The notes: generated from the sequence alone by a model not told the origin. A stretch of DNA of 64,000 nucleotides from HGM11501 sp045123995 (GCA_045123995.1 JBGVKY010000021.1:1-64000); one strand, 5' to 3'. Counted from the stretch's first letter, positions 35,407 through 43,146 are shown. A program made the numbers and translations.

Positions 35407-36081
35407 TTAAAACAAAATTTTACACTCAACAACTTTACCTAAGATACGTATTTTATCTTTTTTCAAGTTATAAATCTGTATTTGATGCTCTGGGTTAAAT
35501 GATTGAGGAATAAGTTGGACAAGACTGTTTTCCTTTTTGAATCTTTTAACTGTTGCATCTTCGTCATTTACCATAACTACGGCAATTTCTCCATTATCAA
35601 CACTTTCCTGCTTGCGGATGATAAGTATATTTCCGTCATTTATGTGTGCGGCGTTCATAGAATCGCCTTTTACACGGAGAGCAAAATATTCTCCTTCTCC
35701 TTGGCTGTCGGTATAGGTGTAATCTTCAATATGCTCTTCGGCATATAGGGGCATACCTGCGGAAATATAACCGAGAATCGGAATTTTTTTAAGATGAGGG
35801 TTATAAGGTTCGAAAATTTCGATTTTTCTTTCTGTTCGTTCTTTTGGGACATCAAAACCCGAAAGCCATGCTTCGGATACATTGAGGGCTTTTGCCAAGA
35901 TGAAAATTTTTGTTTGCCCGGGCACAACCTTTCCGGACAGATATTGAGCAATCGCACTTCTGCCCAACTTTACCCTGTTAGCTTTGCAAAATGGCATAGC
36001 AAGATTTAGTATATCTATTTGTCTAAGGCCTCTTTCTGCCATAAGATCCTTAAGCCTTTCGGCTGTTGAAACCTTTTCCAT
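35407..36081 (-). CDS. LexA/CI-like repressor (XRE helix-turn-helix + S24 self-cleaving domain)
   Basis: 224 residues. An N-terminal XRE-type helix-turn-helix (about 1-72, 'GRSAIAQYLSGKVVPGQ') is followed by an S24 peptidase domain (about 98-218). The self-cleavage bond Ala108-Gly109 lies in 'GYISAGMP', the nucleophile is Ser141 in 'GDSMN' and the general base Lys179 in 'TVKRF'. All parts for RecA-stimulated autocleavage are present. It has the phage-CI plan rather than the LexA winged helix. The start at 36081 has GAGGTGAT upstream. It is divergent from the cassette genes, with palindromes between them, and probably represses both directions. Confidence 0.93.
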   Translation of the reverse strand: MEKVSTAERLKDLMAERGLRQIDILNLAMPFCKANRVKLGRSAIAQYLSGKVVPGQTKIFILAKALNVSEAWLSGFDVPKERTERKIEIFEPYNPHLKKIPILGYISAGMPLYAEEHIEDYTYTDSQGEGEYFALRVKGDSMNAAHINDGNILIIRKQESVDNGEIAVVMVNDEDATVKRFKKENSLVQLIPQSFNPEHQIQIYNLKKDKIRILGKVVECKILF

Positions 36082-36483
36082 ACAATCACCTCATTGATAT
36101 TATAATTCATTTTGAACTTGCTGTCAATAGAAAGTTCAAAATAATTGAACTTTCTATTGACAAATTTAGGAAAAAGTGGTATAATATTCTTGTTCAATAT
36201 TGAGCAATGGTTTTGTTGTCTTTTAAAAGAAAATTTGACGCGGTACGATTAATTTTGCCGGGTTTTGTTTGCGTGCTTTTTATCAGGCAGATAAGAGCTC
36301 ATTTGTTTTCGAAATACCGGCAAATATTTATGGTAAAAACGCTCAATATTGAACACTACTTTCTTTTGACAAAGGCGGAAAGCAAAACAGGTATATTTCG
36401 TACTATATAACTGATTATAAACTTAACAGATATCACATTGTATAATAATAAAAACATTGATTTTTGAAAGGAAATGATTTATA
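36082..36483. promoter_or_regulatory. Divergent control region of the repressor cassette
   Basis: Two perfect promoters point away from each other. Minus: TTGACA at 36127-36122 and TATAAT at 36104-36099, 17-bp spacer. Plus: TTGACA at 36157-36162 and TATAAT at 36180-36185, 17-bp spacer. Both -35 boxes are the outer ends of one 18-bp perfect inverted repeat (36122-36139 / 36145-36162). Further palindromes carrying the same GTTCAA half-site lie at 36191-36206 and 36341-36355. A second possible -10 (TATAAT, 36441-36446) lies just before the next gene. A 67-codon frame at 36207-36410 lacks a ribosome site and was not called. Confidence 0.85.
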
Positions 36484-37086
36484 ATGGAAAAAAGAGAACT
36501 AAAAAATGACGGGGAAATATTGTATTTGGATTCAGGAAATGCTGCAGCCATAAAAGCGGCACAGAAGTATTTCAATGAAAACGGCTATACTGACGGTCGC
36601 GGCAGACCTCTGGAGGTTGATGGAGACTATGGAATAAATACATACAATGCCGTTATAAAATATCAGGAGGACAATGGGCTTTATCCGGATGGTAAGCTTG
36701 GAGACAAAACGTGGAATTCTATGTGGGACAAGGAAGAAGCTGAATACAAAGAATGGCAAAAGAATTCTATGTGGACTTGGGATAGGAAAAATGTAAATAA
36801 TAAAGAAAAAGCAGAAACTGAAAAAGTTATCAAAGAAAAAGAGAAGGAATCCGAAGAACCGGGGTGGTTCATATCGTTTATGAGGGGTTTAGCTCCAATG
36901 ATAAACAATGGAAAGCACGGTGTGAACAACCTGGATGAAGTGGAACAAAAGGAACGGGAAAATGCACTTCGTGATAGAGAAGAACCCATTGTAGATACAC
37001 AGGAGATCAATGATATGGCAAGCGATGCAGCTAATTATTCTGATGTCATAGAAACGATATATCAGAAAAATTTGTACTCTAATTGA
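36484..37086 (+). CDS. Peptidoglycan-binding-domain protein, otherwise unknown
   Basis: 200 residues without a signal peptide. The first 85 or so form a peptidoglycan-binding type 1 domain: 'AIKAAQKYFNENGY', 'VDGDYGINTYNAVIKYQE' and 'LYPDGKLGDKTWNSM'. A lysine/glutamate-rich stretch follows (about 100-125) that looks like a coiled coil, then 'WFISFMRGLAPMIN' and an acidic tail. No catalytic domain is present. The ribosome site GAAAGGAA precedes the ATG. It is the first gene of the operon controlled by the divergent promoter region and lies 24 bases before the membrane-protein array. Phage lysins use similar binding domains, but no lysin domain is visible. Confidence 0.8.
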   Translation: MEKRELKNDGEILYLDSGNAAAIKAAQKYFNENGYTDGRGRPLEVDGDYGINTYNAVIKYQEDNGLYPDGKLGDKTWNSMWDKEEAEYKEWQKNSMWTWDRKNVNNKEKAETEKVIKEKEKESEEPGWFISFMRGLAPMINNGKHGVNNLDEVEQKERENALRDREEPIVDTQEINDMASDAANYSDVIETIYQKNLYSN

Positions 37087-37110
37087 ATTGATTGCTGAGG
37101 GAGGATAAAT

Positions 37111-38160
37111 ATGAAAATAAGCAAATTTAATGATTGGCTCAAAGTGCTTCTGGTACACTTAGGCGGAGGGCTGATATACATAGTTTGTTTAGGTATGAAT
37201 AAGGTTGTGTTAGCGGATTTCAGAGAATATCTGTGGAGTGTGTTTTCAATTCTGACTGTTTTCTATTACATATTTGCAGGAGCTTTTTTAAAAAATGTAA
37301 AAGCTTATAAAATATTTATCCTTTTTTTAGGATTGTTCCCGATAACTTTGCTTTTTGAACAAGCAACTAAAATAGTATCATCTGATTTAAGCTTCGTGCC
37401 GAAAGTTTTCGCAGTTATGCTATCAGGAGGCGGACTTGTATTCAATAATCTTTTATGGATATTTCGTGAAGAAATTGAGCAGTATATAGAAATTTTATTT
37501 GTACTATGCATAGTTGGACCATCTTTAATAACTTATATAAGTACGATAGTAAGAAGAAAGATTAAAAAGAAAACAGAGAGAAATTACAAACAGATGCATG
37601 AAATTTTCAGGGAAGGAAATATGAAAATAAGCAAATTTAATGATTGGCTCAAAGTGCTTCTGGTACACCTGGGCGGAATTATATTGAGTGGTATTTGCTC
37701 GCTTTTCTGGCACTTTGCAAACGGGACTTATCAAAACTGGATAATTTTTATCTTTTTCATATTGGCAATTGCATACTACAATCTATCAGGTTTTTTTCTT
37801 AGAAATGTTAAGGTTTATAAAGTGTTTTTTATATTAGGGATATTTTTTTGTGAAGTAGTGATTTTAGCGTTACTTACGCTTAAATATCCTGATTTAACAA
37901 ATAGTAGTTTTTTCACTGAAGAAATATTGCCTAATATCCTTTCAGGGGGAGCTGGAGTTTTTATTATGATGAAGAGCCTGCTATTTGGAAGATATCCTGT
38001 TGAAGGCTATCTGGAGGTAGCGGCAGTGCTCTCTCCTTTTATAATTACATACCTCGGTATGCTGATAGGCAGATTAAGCTACAGAATTTCTAAAAAAGAG
38101 GAAGTTTCAGAAGTTGTTTGTAGAAAATTAACGGAGGGTGAAAATGAACAAGTTGAATGA
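37111..38160 (+). CDS. Tandem fusion of two small four-helix membrane paralogues (copies 1 and 2)
   Basis: A 349-residue open frame made of two homologous halves. Copy 1 starts at 37111 and copy 2 at 37621. Both begin MKISKFNDWLKVLLVHLGG, and the first 48 bases are identical. Each half has about four membrane helices and a basic end. No stop separates them, yet copy 2 has its own ribosome site (GGGAAGGAA) and ATG, so it may be made as a fusion, as a separate protein or both. The family is unknown to me. The last 17 bases overlap copy 3. Confidence 0.75.
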   Translation: MKISKFNDWLKVLLVHLGGGLIYIVCLGMNKVVLADFREYLWSVFSILTVFYYIFAGAFLKNVKAYKIFILFLGLFPITLLFEQATKIVSSDLSFVPKVFAVMLSGGGLVFNNLLWIFREEIEQYIEILFVLCIVGPSLITYISTIVRRKIKKKTERNYKQMHEIFREGNMKISKFNDWLKVLLVHLGGIILSGICSLFWHFANGTYQNWIIFIFFILAIAYYNLSGFFLRNVKVYKVFFILGIFFCEVVILALLTLKYPDLTNSSFFTEEILPNILSGGAGVFIMMKSLLFGRYPVEGYLEVAAVLSPFIITYLGMLIGRLSYRISKKEEVSEVVCRKLTEGENEQVE

Positions 38161-38686
38161 CTGGCTTAAAGTACTATTAGTGCATCTGGGTGGTGGGGTG
38201 CTGAGTTGGCTTTCTATAGCACTGTCTCCTGTTGTGAGAGAGGAATTTAGATGTGCCATGTTTATTGTTTTTTTTGTGTTGACCATGGCGTATTATAATC
38301 TGGCAGGTTTTTTTCTTAAAAATGTCAAGGTCTACAAGGTGTTTATCATACTGGGAATATACTTTTTCGCAACGTTGTTTATGATAGCTTTATCATATTT
38401 ATATCCCGTTTTGCTTGATGAAGCATTGATCGGGAAAATAGTTGTGATGCCTTTAGTTATAATGCTTTCCGGAGGAGCAAGTATTTTCCTTCTGGTAAAA
38501 GAAATTATATTTGGAAGATATCCTGTTGAAGGCTATCTGGAGGTAGCGGCAGTGCTCGCTCCGTTTATAATTACATACCTCGGTATGCTGATAGGCAGAT
38601 TAAGCTACAGAATTTCTAAAAAAGAGGAAGTTTCAGAAGTTGTTTGTAGAAAATTAACGGAGGGTGAAAATGAACAAGTTGAATGA
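38144..38686 (+). CDS. Small four-helix membrane protein, copy 3 of the array
   Basis: About 180 residues, homologous along its length to copies 1, 2 and 4 ('MNKLNDWLKVLLVHLGGG'), with about four membrane helices and a C-terminal 'YRISKKEEVSEVVCRK' tail. The region 38564-38698 is identical in 135 bases to 38038-38172, so copies 2 and 3 were duplicated or converted recently with a unit of 526 bp. The ribosome site GGAGGGTG lies in the end of copy 2, and the start overlaps that gene by 17 bases. Function unknown. Confidence 0.78.
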   Translation: MNKLNDWLKVLLVHLGGGVLSWLSIALSPVVREEFRCAMFIVFFVLTMAYYNLAGFFLKNVKVYKVFIILGIYFFATLFMIALSYLYPVLLDEALIGKIVVMPLVIMLSGGASIFLLVKEIIFGRYPVEGYLEVAAVLAPFIITYLGMLIGRLSYRISKKEEVSEVVCRKLTEGENEQVE

Positions 38687-39143
38687 CTGGCTTAAAGTGC
38701 TATTAGTACATTTAGGCGGAGGGGTTATGGCTGTGCTTTGCTTTGGGCTTCATCCCGTTTTTAAAGGAATGAATAATATCTACCTTTGGTGTGCTTTTTC
38801 GTTACTGTCTTTGGTATATTATAACCTTATGGGTATTTACTTAAGAAAAGTCAAGGCGTATAAACCGCTTGTCATCTATGTAGGCTCTTATGTTATATTA
38901 TTTTTAATTGCATTTATATTTAAAATTAAGTTTGGAGTATTGGTAATTCCCTCGATAGTTAATACGTTTTTGACAGGAGGAACTTATGTTTATCTCAACG
39001 TATGGCGGTACATAGAGGATGCGGATAAATTTTTATGGGAGGCCCGAGACATTATTGCATTTGCATCTTTCGGAGCAACCTATCTGGGTATGCTGATAAG
39101 CAGATTAAGCTATAAGTTGGCGAAAAAAGAAGCGGTTTTGTAA
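38670..39143 (+). CDS. Small four-helix membrane protein, copy 4 of the array
   Basis: About 157 residues. It starts like copy 3 (MNKLNDWLKVLLVHLGGG) and has four membrane helices, but the middle is diverged and the long C-terminal tail of copies 2 and 3 is replaced by a short 'YKLAKKEAVL'. The ATG at 38670 overlaps copy 3 by 17 bases behind the same GGAGGGTG ribosome site. It is the last gene before inverted repeat B. The order of divergence suggests that the array grew by unequal exchange while the end copy was spared. Confidence 0.78.
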   Translation: MNKLNDWLKVLLVHLGGGVMAVLCFGLHPVFKGMNNIYLWCAFSLLSLVYYNLMGIYLRKVKAYKPLVIYVGSYVILFLIAFIFKIKFGVLVIPSIVNTFLTGGTYVYLNVWRYIEDADKFLWEARDIIAFASFGATYLGMLISRLSYKLAKKEAVL

Positions 39144-39160
39144 GAAAACATGGCAAAGTA

Positions 39161-39201
39161 AAAAAAGGAAGTGAAAACCATTGGTTTTCACTTCCTTTTT
39201 T
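39161..39201. repeat. 41-bp inverted repeat B, also a bidirectional terminator
   Basis: Exact reverse complement of 35355-35395: arms 39161-39179 and 39183-39201 around ATT. It serves as terminator for the membrane-protein array on the + strand and for the dehydrogenase on the - strand, whose stop codon overlaps its last bases. Confidence 0.9.
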
Positions 39202-40270
39202 ATATTTCTTCTTTAATTGTGTCGCCGGTTTCTGCCGACTTTCTTGCCGCTTCCATTACCCTCATAACACGAAGTGCCTGCTCGGGAGTGATTTTAAGAG
39301 GAGCCTTGCCCTCAATGGCGTCTACAAACTGATAGAAGGCCTGGCTTACGTTATCAATAACGTCCTCGGGAGCAGAAAGAGGAATGGTTTCAATGGAATC
39401 CTCACTTCTGGGAGCCATTGTCTTTGAAGCTCCTGCAATGTTCTCCTTGATGTCAGCATCCCATGTATCTTCACGGTCCTTTACCTTTACGATTTTACCG
39501 TTGCAGTCCCAATAGTCAATTTCCAAAGTGCCGTCAGCACCGATAACGTGCCATCTGGGATGCCTAATAAAGTCGTTGGTGGAAACATCCACCTGAACGG
39601 TGATACCGTTGGAAAGAGTCATTGTCAGACGGAAGGATTCGTCAACGTCGCATTTATCTTTATTGGGGTTATACATTTTGCAGAAAATGTTTGTAACTTT
39701 GGCGTCGGGATATAAATGGAGAATCTGGTCGATTAAGTGAACGCCCCAGTCAAGCATCATTCCGCCGCCCTGAGCCTTGATTGCACGCCAACCGGCGGGA
39801 ACGCCGCGAGAGCCTTCCACACGGGATTCGATAATCATAATATCGCCCAAGGTTCCTGCCTCAATGTGTCTTTTAACCATGATAAAGTCTTTATTTACTC
39901 TTCGGTTCTGGTCGATGGTGAAAATTTTGCCTGTTTCTTTCTGGACTTCCATAATTTCTAAAAGCTCAGCTGAATTCATGGTAACAGGTTTTTCACAGAT
40001 AACGTGCTTTCCTGCTCTTAAAGCCTTTATGGAAAGGTCTTTATGAAAGTGATTAGGTGTTGCTACCAGAATAATGTCAATTTCAGGGTCATTTAACATT
40101 TCGTCATAGTCCTTATAGGTGTAAAGATTTTTTTCCTTTGCAAGAGCCATTCTTGCGGGGTCAATATCGTATACACCCTTGAAGCTTATGATATCGGAAA
40201 AGTTTTTTGAACTATTAAAATGGTGCATTGCCATTCCGCCAAAGCCGACGGCTGCTAATTTGTGTAACAT
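39200..40270 (-). CDS. Gfo/Idh/MocA family NAD(P)-dependent sugar dehydrogenase
   Basis: About 356 residues. An N-terminal Rossmann fold ('HKLAAVGFGGMAMHHF') leads to 'VATPNHFHKDLSIKALRAGKHVICEKP' with the conserved EKP lysine. The C-terminal substrate domain has 'GGGMMLDWGVHLIDQIL', where Asp and His form the active site. The frame is open to 40402, but the ATG at 40270 has GGAGG (40283-40279) and matches the family start. The extra residues would come from the hairpin region. The enzyme oxidises or reduces a sugar or inositol. It is downstream of the isomerase gene, with which it probably forms a pathway. Confidence 0.92.
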   Translation of the reverse strand: MLHKLAAVGFGGMAMHHFNSSKNFSDIISFKGVYDIDPARMALAKEKNLYTYKDYDEMLNDPEIDIILVATPNHFHKDLSIKALRAGKHVICEKPVTMNSAELLEIMEVQKETGKIFTIDQNRRVNKDFIMVKRHIEAGTLGDIMIIESRVEGSRGVPAGWRAIKAQGGGMMLDWGVHLIDQILHLYPDAKVTNIFCKMYNPNKDKCDVDESFRLTMTLSNGITVQVDVSTNDFIRHPRWHVIGADGTLEIDYWDCNGKIVKVKDREDTWDADIKENIAGASKTMAPRSEDSIETIPLSAPEDVIDNVSQAFYQFVDAIEGKAPLKITPEQALRVMRVMEAARKSAETGDTIKEEI

Positions 40271-40313
40271 ATAAATTACCTCCTTGGGAGATTTATAAAT
40301 AGTTATTGTCAGT

Positions 40314-40546
40314 AAGATACATCCCTGTTCGGGCTGTATCTTTTGTAATGCACAAAACGGCTCGGCTGTTCGCCTCGCAACCGTTTTGCGCATTGTAAGC
40401 ATAAATTTTTCTTTGAAAAGCGGGGCTTACAAAAAAGCTATTCGCTTTTTTGGGAAAATGTAACTGCAAAGTCTAAAATGCTGTTCGCATTTCTTGACGA
40501 CTTGCAGTTGTCAGCAAATAAAAAACTTTGTTGTTTTTTATTTGCT
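40314..40546 (-). repeat. Array of six consecutive hairpins, four with a GAACA-like pentaloop
   Basis: Hairpins at 40314-40342, 40347-40394, 40395-40430, 40431-40451, 40462-40509 and 40513-40546 follow each other almost without spacing. On the minus (transcribed) strand the loops of four of them are GAACA, GAACA, GAATA and GAACA closed by C-G or G-C pairs, while the stems differ completely. The last has a perfect 14-bp stem reaching the isomerase stop. See the finding for discussion. Confidence 0.8.
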
Positions 40547-41511
40547 TAAACCCACCACATTTCGCCGGGGGACTGGTAGATTAAAACTTCTTTAAGGAAG
40601 GCAATGGCTTTTTCAAGGCCTTCCGTGGGGCTCATCAGGGCATCTTCATGCTCAATGCTGATTGCACCGTCATAGCCTGTTAATTTAAGTGCACTTATAA
40701 TGTCGTTCCAAACCTTTTTATCGTGACCGTAGCCAACGGTTCTGAACTGCCATGAGCGGCCTGCTAAATCAGTATAGCTCTTTGTATCTAAAACACCGTT
40801 TACCTCGGTGTTTCTCTTGTCGATAATTACGTCCTTTGCGTGGAAGTGGTGAATTGCACCGGCAAGCTCCTTTATGGCAACTGCGGGGTCAATTCCCTGC
40901 CAGAAAAGATGGCTGGGGTCAAAGTTTGCACCGATAATGTCGCCAACAGCAGCACGGAGACGAAGCAGAGTTTCAGGATTGTAAACTGCAAAGCCGGGAT
41001 GCATTTCAAAAGCGATTTTGGTTACATTGTGTGCTTTGGCAAAAGCAGCCATGTCCTTCCAGTAGGGAATGATTTTTTCTTCCCATTGCCATTTTAATAT
41101 ATCAAGATACTCATTAGGCCATGCACAGGTAACCCAGTTGGGGTTTTTAGATTCATCCGAGTCGCCGGGGCAACCTGAAAAACCAACCACTGTATCAACG
41201 CCCAGTGCTTCTGCAGCTAAAATTGCATTTTTAAATTCATTATGGAACTTTTCTGCAATTTCCTTTGTGGGATGAAGGGGATTGCCGTGACAGCTTATGG
41301 CAGAAATTTCTATATCAAATTCCTTTAATAAAGCCTTGTACTCTGAGATTTTTTCTGGATTTCCCAAAAGTTCTTCGGGCTTTAAGTGGCAGTTTCCGGG
41401 ATAACCTCCTGCACCTATTTCTATGGCATTGACACCTAAAGAATGAAGGTATTCCAAAGCGTCGCGGAACGTATAACTGCTCAAAACGGGATTCATTACT
41501 CCAAGTTTCAT
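40546..41511 (-). CDS. Sugar phosphate isomerase/epimerase (xylose-isomerase-like TIM barrel)
   Basis: 321 residues of the AP-endonuclease-2 / IolE-like TIM barrel family: 'SLGVNAIEIGAGGYPGNCH', 'EISAISCHGNPLHP', 'VGFSGCPG', 'AFEMHPGFAVYNPETLLRL' and 'NFDPSHLFWQGIDP', with metal ligands Glu, Asp and His, then 'HFHAKD' and 'AISIEHED'. It probably interconverts keto and aldo sugars or an inositol derivative. Its partner is the Gfo/Idh/MocA enzyme downstream. AAGGAG lies upstream of the ATG, and a perfect minus-strand promoter overlaps a palindrome further up. Confidence 0.92.
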   Translation of the reverse strand: MKLGVMNPVLSSYTFRDALEYLHSLGVNAIEIGAGGYPGNCHLKPEELLGNPEKISEYKALLKEFDIEISAISCHGNPLHPTKEIAEKFHNEFKNAILAAEALGVDTVVGFSGCPGDSDESKNPNWVTCAWPNEYLDILKWQWEEKIIPYWKDMAAFAKAHNVTKIAFEMHPGFAVYNPETLLRLRAAVGDIIGANFDPSHLFWQGIDPAVAIKELAGAIHHFHAKDVIIDKRNTEVNGVLDTKSYTDLAGRSWQFRTVGYGHDKKVWNDIISALKLTGYDGAISIEHEDALMSPTEGLEKAIAFLKEVLIYQSPGEMWWV

Positions 41512-41543
41512 AACAATTCTCCTTATATTATAGTATATGAATA

Positions 41544-41586
41544 ATTATAAAACTTTTGAAAGTTAGTGTCAATATGAATATTGACA
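41544..41586 (-). promoter_or_regulatory. Promoter and operator palindrome of the isomerase-dehydrogenase operon
   Basis: On the minus strand TTGACA (41572-41567) and TATAAT (41549-41544) are spaced by 17 bp, a full consensus. A perfect 20-bp palindrome, TGTCAATAT-GA-ATATTGACA (41567-41586), covers the -35 box, so a repressor bound there would block polymerase. Confidence 0.85.
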
Positions 41587-41640
41587 TCTTTTTGAATAAA
41601 ATTGACTTTTTTGTATTTTTTCTAAGTTTACAAATAATAC

Positions 41641-41669
41641 TTGTCAAAAGGAAAAAAATATAGTATAAT
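41641..41669 (+). promoter_or_regulatory. Promoter of the 41726 gene
   Basis: TTGTCA at 41641-41646 and TATAAT at 41664-41669 with 17-bp spacing, 57 bases before the GTG start. Confidence 0.75.
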
Positions 41670-41725
41670 GTTTAACTGGTGATAAGTGCGATTTAGTAAA
41701 AAACTCCGGTGAAAGGAGATATTTT

Positions 41726-42142
41726 GTGTATAATACCAATAAAGAATATAACCCTACTGCTTTCGAGGAAATGGAAAAGGAAGAAAGGGCACGGCATGAA
41801 GAGGAGATGAAAAAAGCCCAGGAGCGCATTGAAAACAACAAGAGAAGAAAAAAGAAAACTCTTCTTTGTGCTTCGGTGGGAGTTTTGGTAGGAATTATAT
41901 ATATAATATATGTTGCATTGGGAGTAGAATGGGTGGATGCACTTTTTGAAAGAATTTCAAAGGGCAGAAGCGGGATCCGTTTTATGCTGGATTTTGCACC
42001 CCCTGTTTTGGTTTCCGGTGTTTTGGGATACTTTGCCGCCCGTGGGGAAAAGGGGATTTTTTCCTACATCCTAACAGCGGTATTCTCCTTTATGGTTGTA
42101 ACCTTGTTGTTCTTAGTTTATCTGGGATTTATGATGATGTAG
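41726..42142 (+). CDS. Small membrane protein with charged N-terminal coiled coil
   Basis: 138 residues. The first 45 are highly charged (Glu/Lys/Arg, 'EEMEKEERARHEEEMKKAQERI'-type, likely a coiled coil). Three membrane helices follow at about 48-68, 88-105 and 112-136. The start is GTG at 41726 behind AAAGGAG. No family is recognised. It precedes the DegV gene by 19 bases and probably shares its transcript. Confidence 0.78.
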   Translation: MYNTNKEYNPTAFEEMEKEERARHEEEMKKAQERIENNKRRKKKTLLCASVGVLVGIIYIIYVALGVEWVDALFERISKGRSGIRFMLDFAPPVLVSGVLGYFAARGEKGIFSYILTAVFSFMVVTLLFLVYLGFMMM

Positions 42143-42161
42143 TAAAAAAGGAAGGTAATTT

Positions 42162-43022
42162 ATGGCTAAAATAAAGATTATTTGTGACAGTGCGGCGGAT
42201 ATTCCTAAGGAAACTGCTGAAAAGCTGGGAATAAGAGTAATGCCTCTCTGGTATACCTTTGACGGTGAAAATTATCTGGCTGACGGAATTGACCTTAGCA
42301 ATAAAGAGTTTTTTGACAAGATGAGAAATGAAAAAATTCTCCCTAAAACCTCTCAGGTGACTGCACCTCAGTGGGAAGAAGCTTTCAGGGAAGAGCTTAA
42401 AGAATCAGATTCCATTATCTGTTTTACCATGAGTTCAGCGGCAAGCGGGACCTGTCAGTCTGCGAATATTGCCAAAAATGAAATTCTTTCGGAAAATCCC
42501 GATGCGGATATAACCATTGTTGACTCTATGGCCCTTTCATTTACCTACGGTCTTGCTATAACAAAGGTTGCACCCATGGTAAAAGAGGGAAAAACAGTTG
42601 AAGAAATAATCCGGGAATATAACCTTTTAATGTCAAAAATGGTTTATTTCTTCTTAGTTGAAGATCTTGAGTATCTGAAAAAGGGCGGAAGAATAAATTT
42701 AGCTACTCTGACACTTGCAAATATCATGGATATAAAGCCTGTACTTACGCTTCGTGAAGGACTGGTTGTAAGCTGCGACAAGATAAGGGGCGGAAAGAAG
42801 CTCTATGATAAATTTATGCAGATGTATAAGGATAAAGGATATGTCCTTGACGGCAAAGAAATTTATGTGGTTCACTCCCTGGAGGATGAAAGACGAGATG
42901 CTTTTACAGAAGCAGCCAAAGATGCTTTTAATCCCTCCAAAATTAATGTGCTTGAGCTTGGAGCGACAATCGGAGCTCATGCAGGGCCCGGACTTTCTGC
43001 TATAGTGTATATAAAAGATTGA
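42162..43022 (+). CDS. DegV family fatty-acid-binding protein
   Basis: 286 residues with the DegV pattern: 'IICDSAADIPKETAEKLGI' at the start, 'KTSQVTAPQWEEAF', 'ICFTMSSAASGTCQSA', 'MALSFTYGLA', 'YFFLVEDLEYLKKGGRI' and 'LGATIGAHAGPG'. Members bind a fatty acid, and in some Firmicutes (FakB) they hand it to the kinase FakA for phosphorylation. Which fatty acid is bound here, and where FakA is, cannot be seen. The ATG follows AAGGAAGG. Confidence 0.92.
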   Translation: MAKIKIICDSAADIPKETAEKLGIRVMPLWYTFDGENYLADGIDLSNKEFFDKMRNEKILPKTSQVTAPQWEEAFREELKESDSIICFTMSSAASGTCQSANIAKNEILSENPDADITIVDSMALSFTYGLAITKVAPMVKEGKTVEEIIREYNLLMSKMVYFFLVEDLEYLKKGGRINLATLTLANIMDIKPVLTLREGLVVSCDKIRGGKKLYDKFMQMYKDKGYVLDGKEIYVVHSLEDERRDAFTEAAKDAFNPSKINVLELGATIGAHAGPGLSAIVYIKD

Positions 43023-43067
43023 CAAAATAATAACAAATCAGAGGAAAAGTTTAGGGAAATTTTTGTC

Positions 43068-43096
43068 TTGAATAAGAAGTGAAATTTGTGTATAAT
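43068..43096 (+). promoter_or_regulatory. Promoter of the glycolytic operon
   Basis: TTGAAT at 43068-43073 and TATAAT at 43091-43096 with a 17-bp spacer, 50 bases before the pgk start. Confidence 0.8.
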
Positions 43097-43146
43097 AAAA
43101 ATAGTGAAATTTCGGATATTTTATCCGTGAAAGGGTGGATATAAAG

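Noticed and set aside
36207..36410. 67-codon plus-strand frame between the operator sites
   Set aside because: It has no ribosome site, starts right at the transcription start and covers a palindrome. It was judged leader DNA, although a very short regulator peptide cannot be excluded.
37111..38160. A missing stop codon between copies 1 and 2 as a sequencing error
   Set aside because: The junction is in frame with normal codons and a ribosome site, and no single-base change would obviously restore a stop. It is reported as a fusion with an internal start.
35355..39201. The inverted repeats as ends of an insertion sequence
   Set aside because: There is no transposase in between and no target duplication at the outer sides. 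Both copies also work as terminators.
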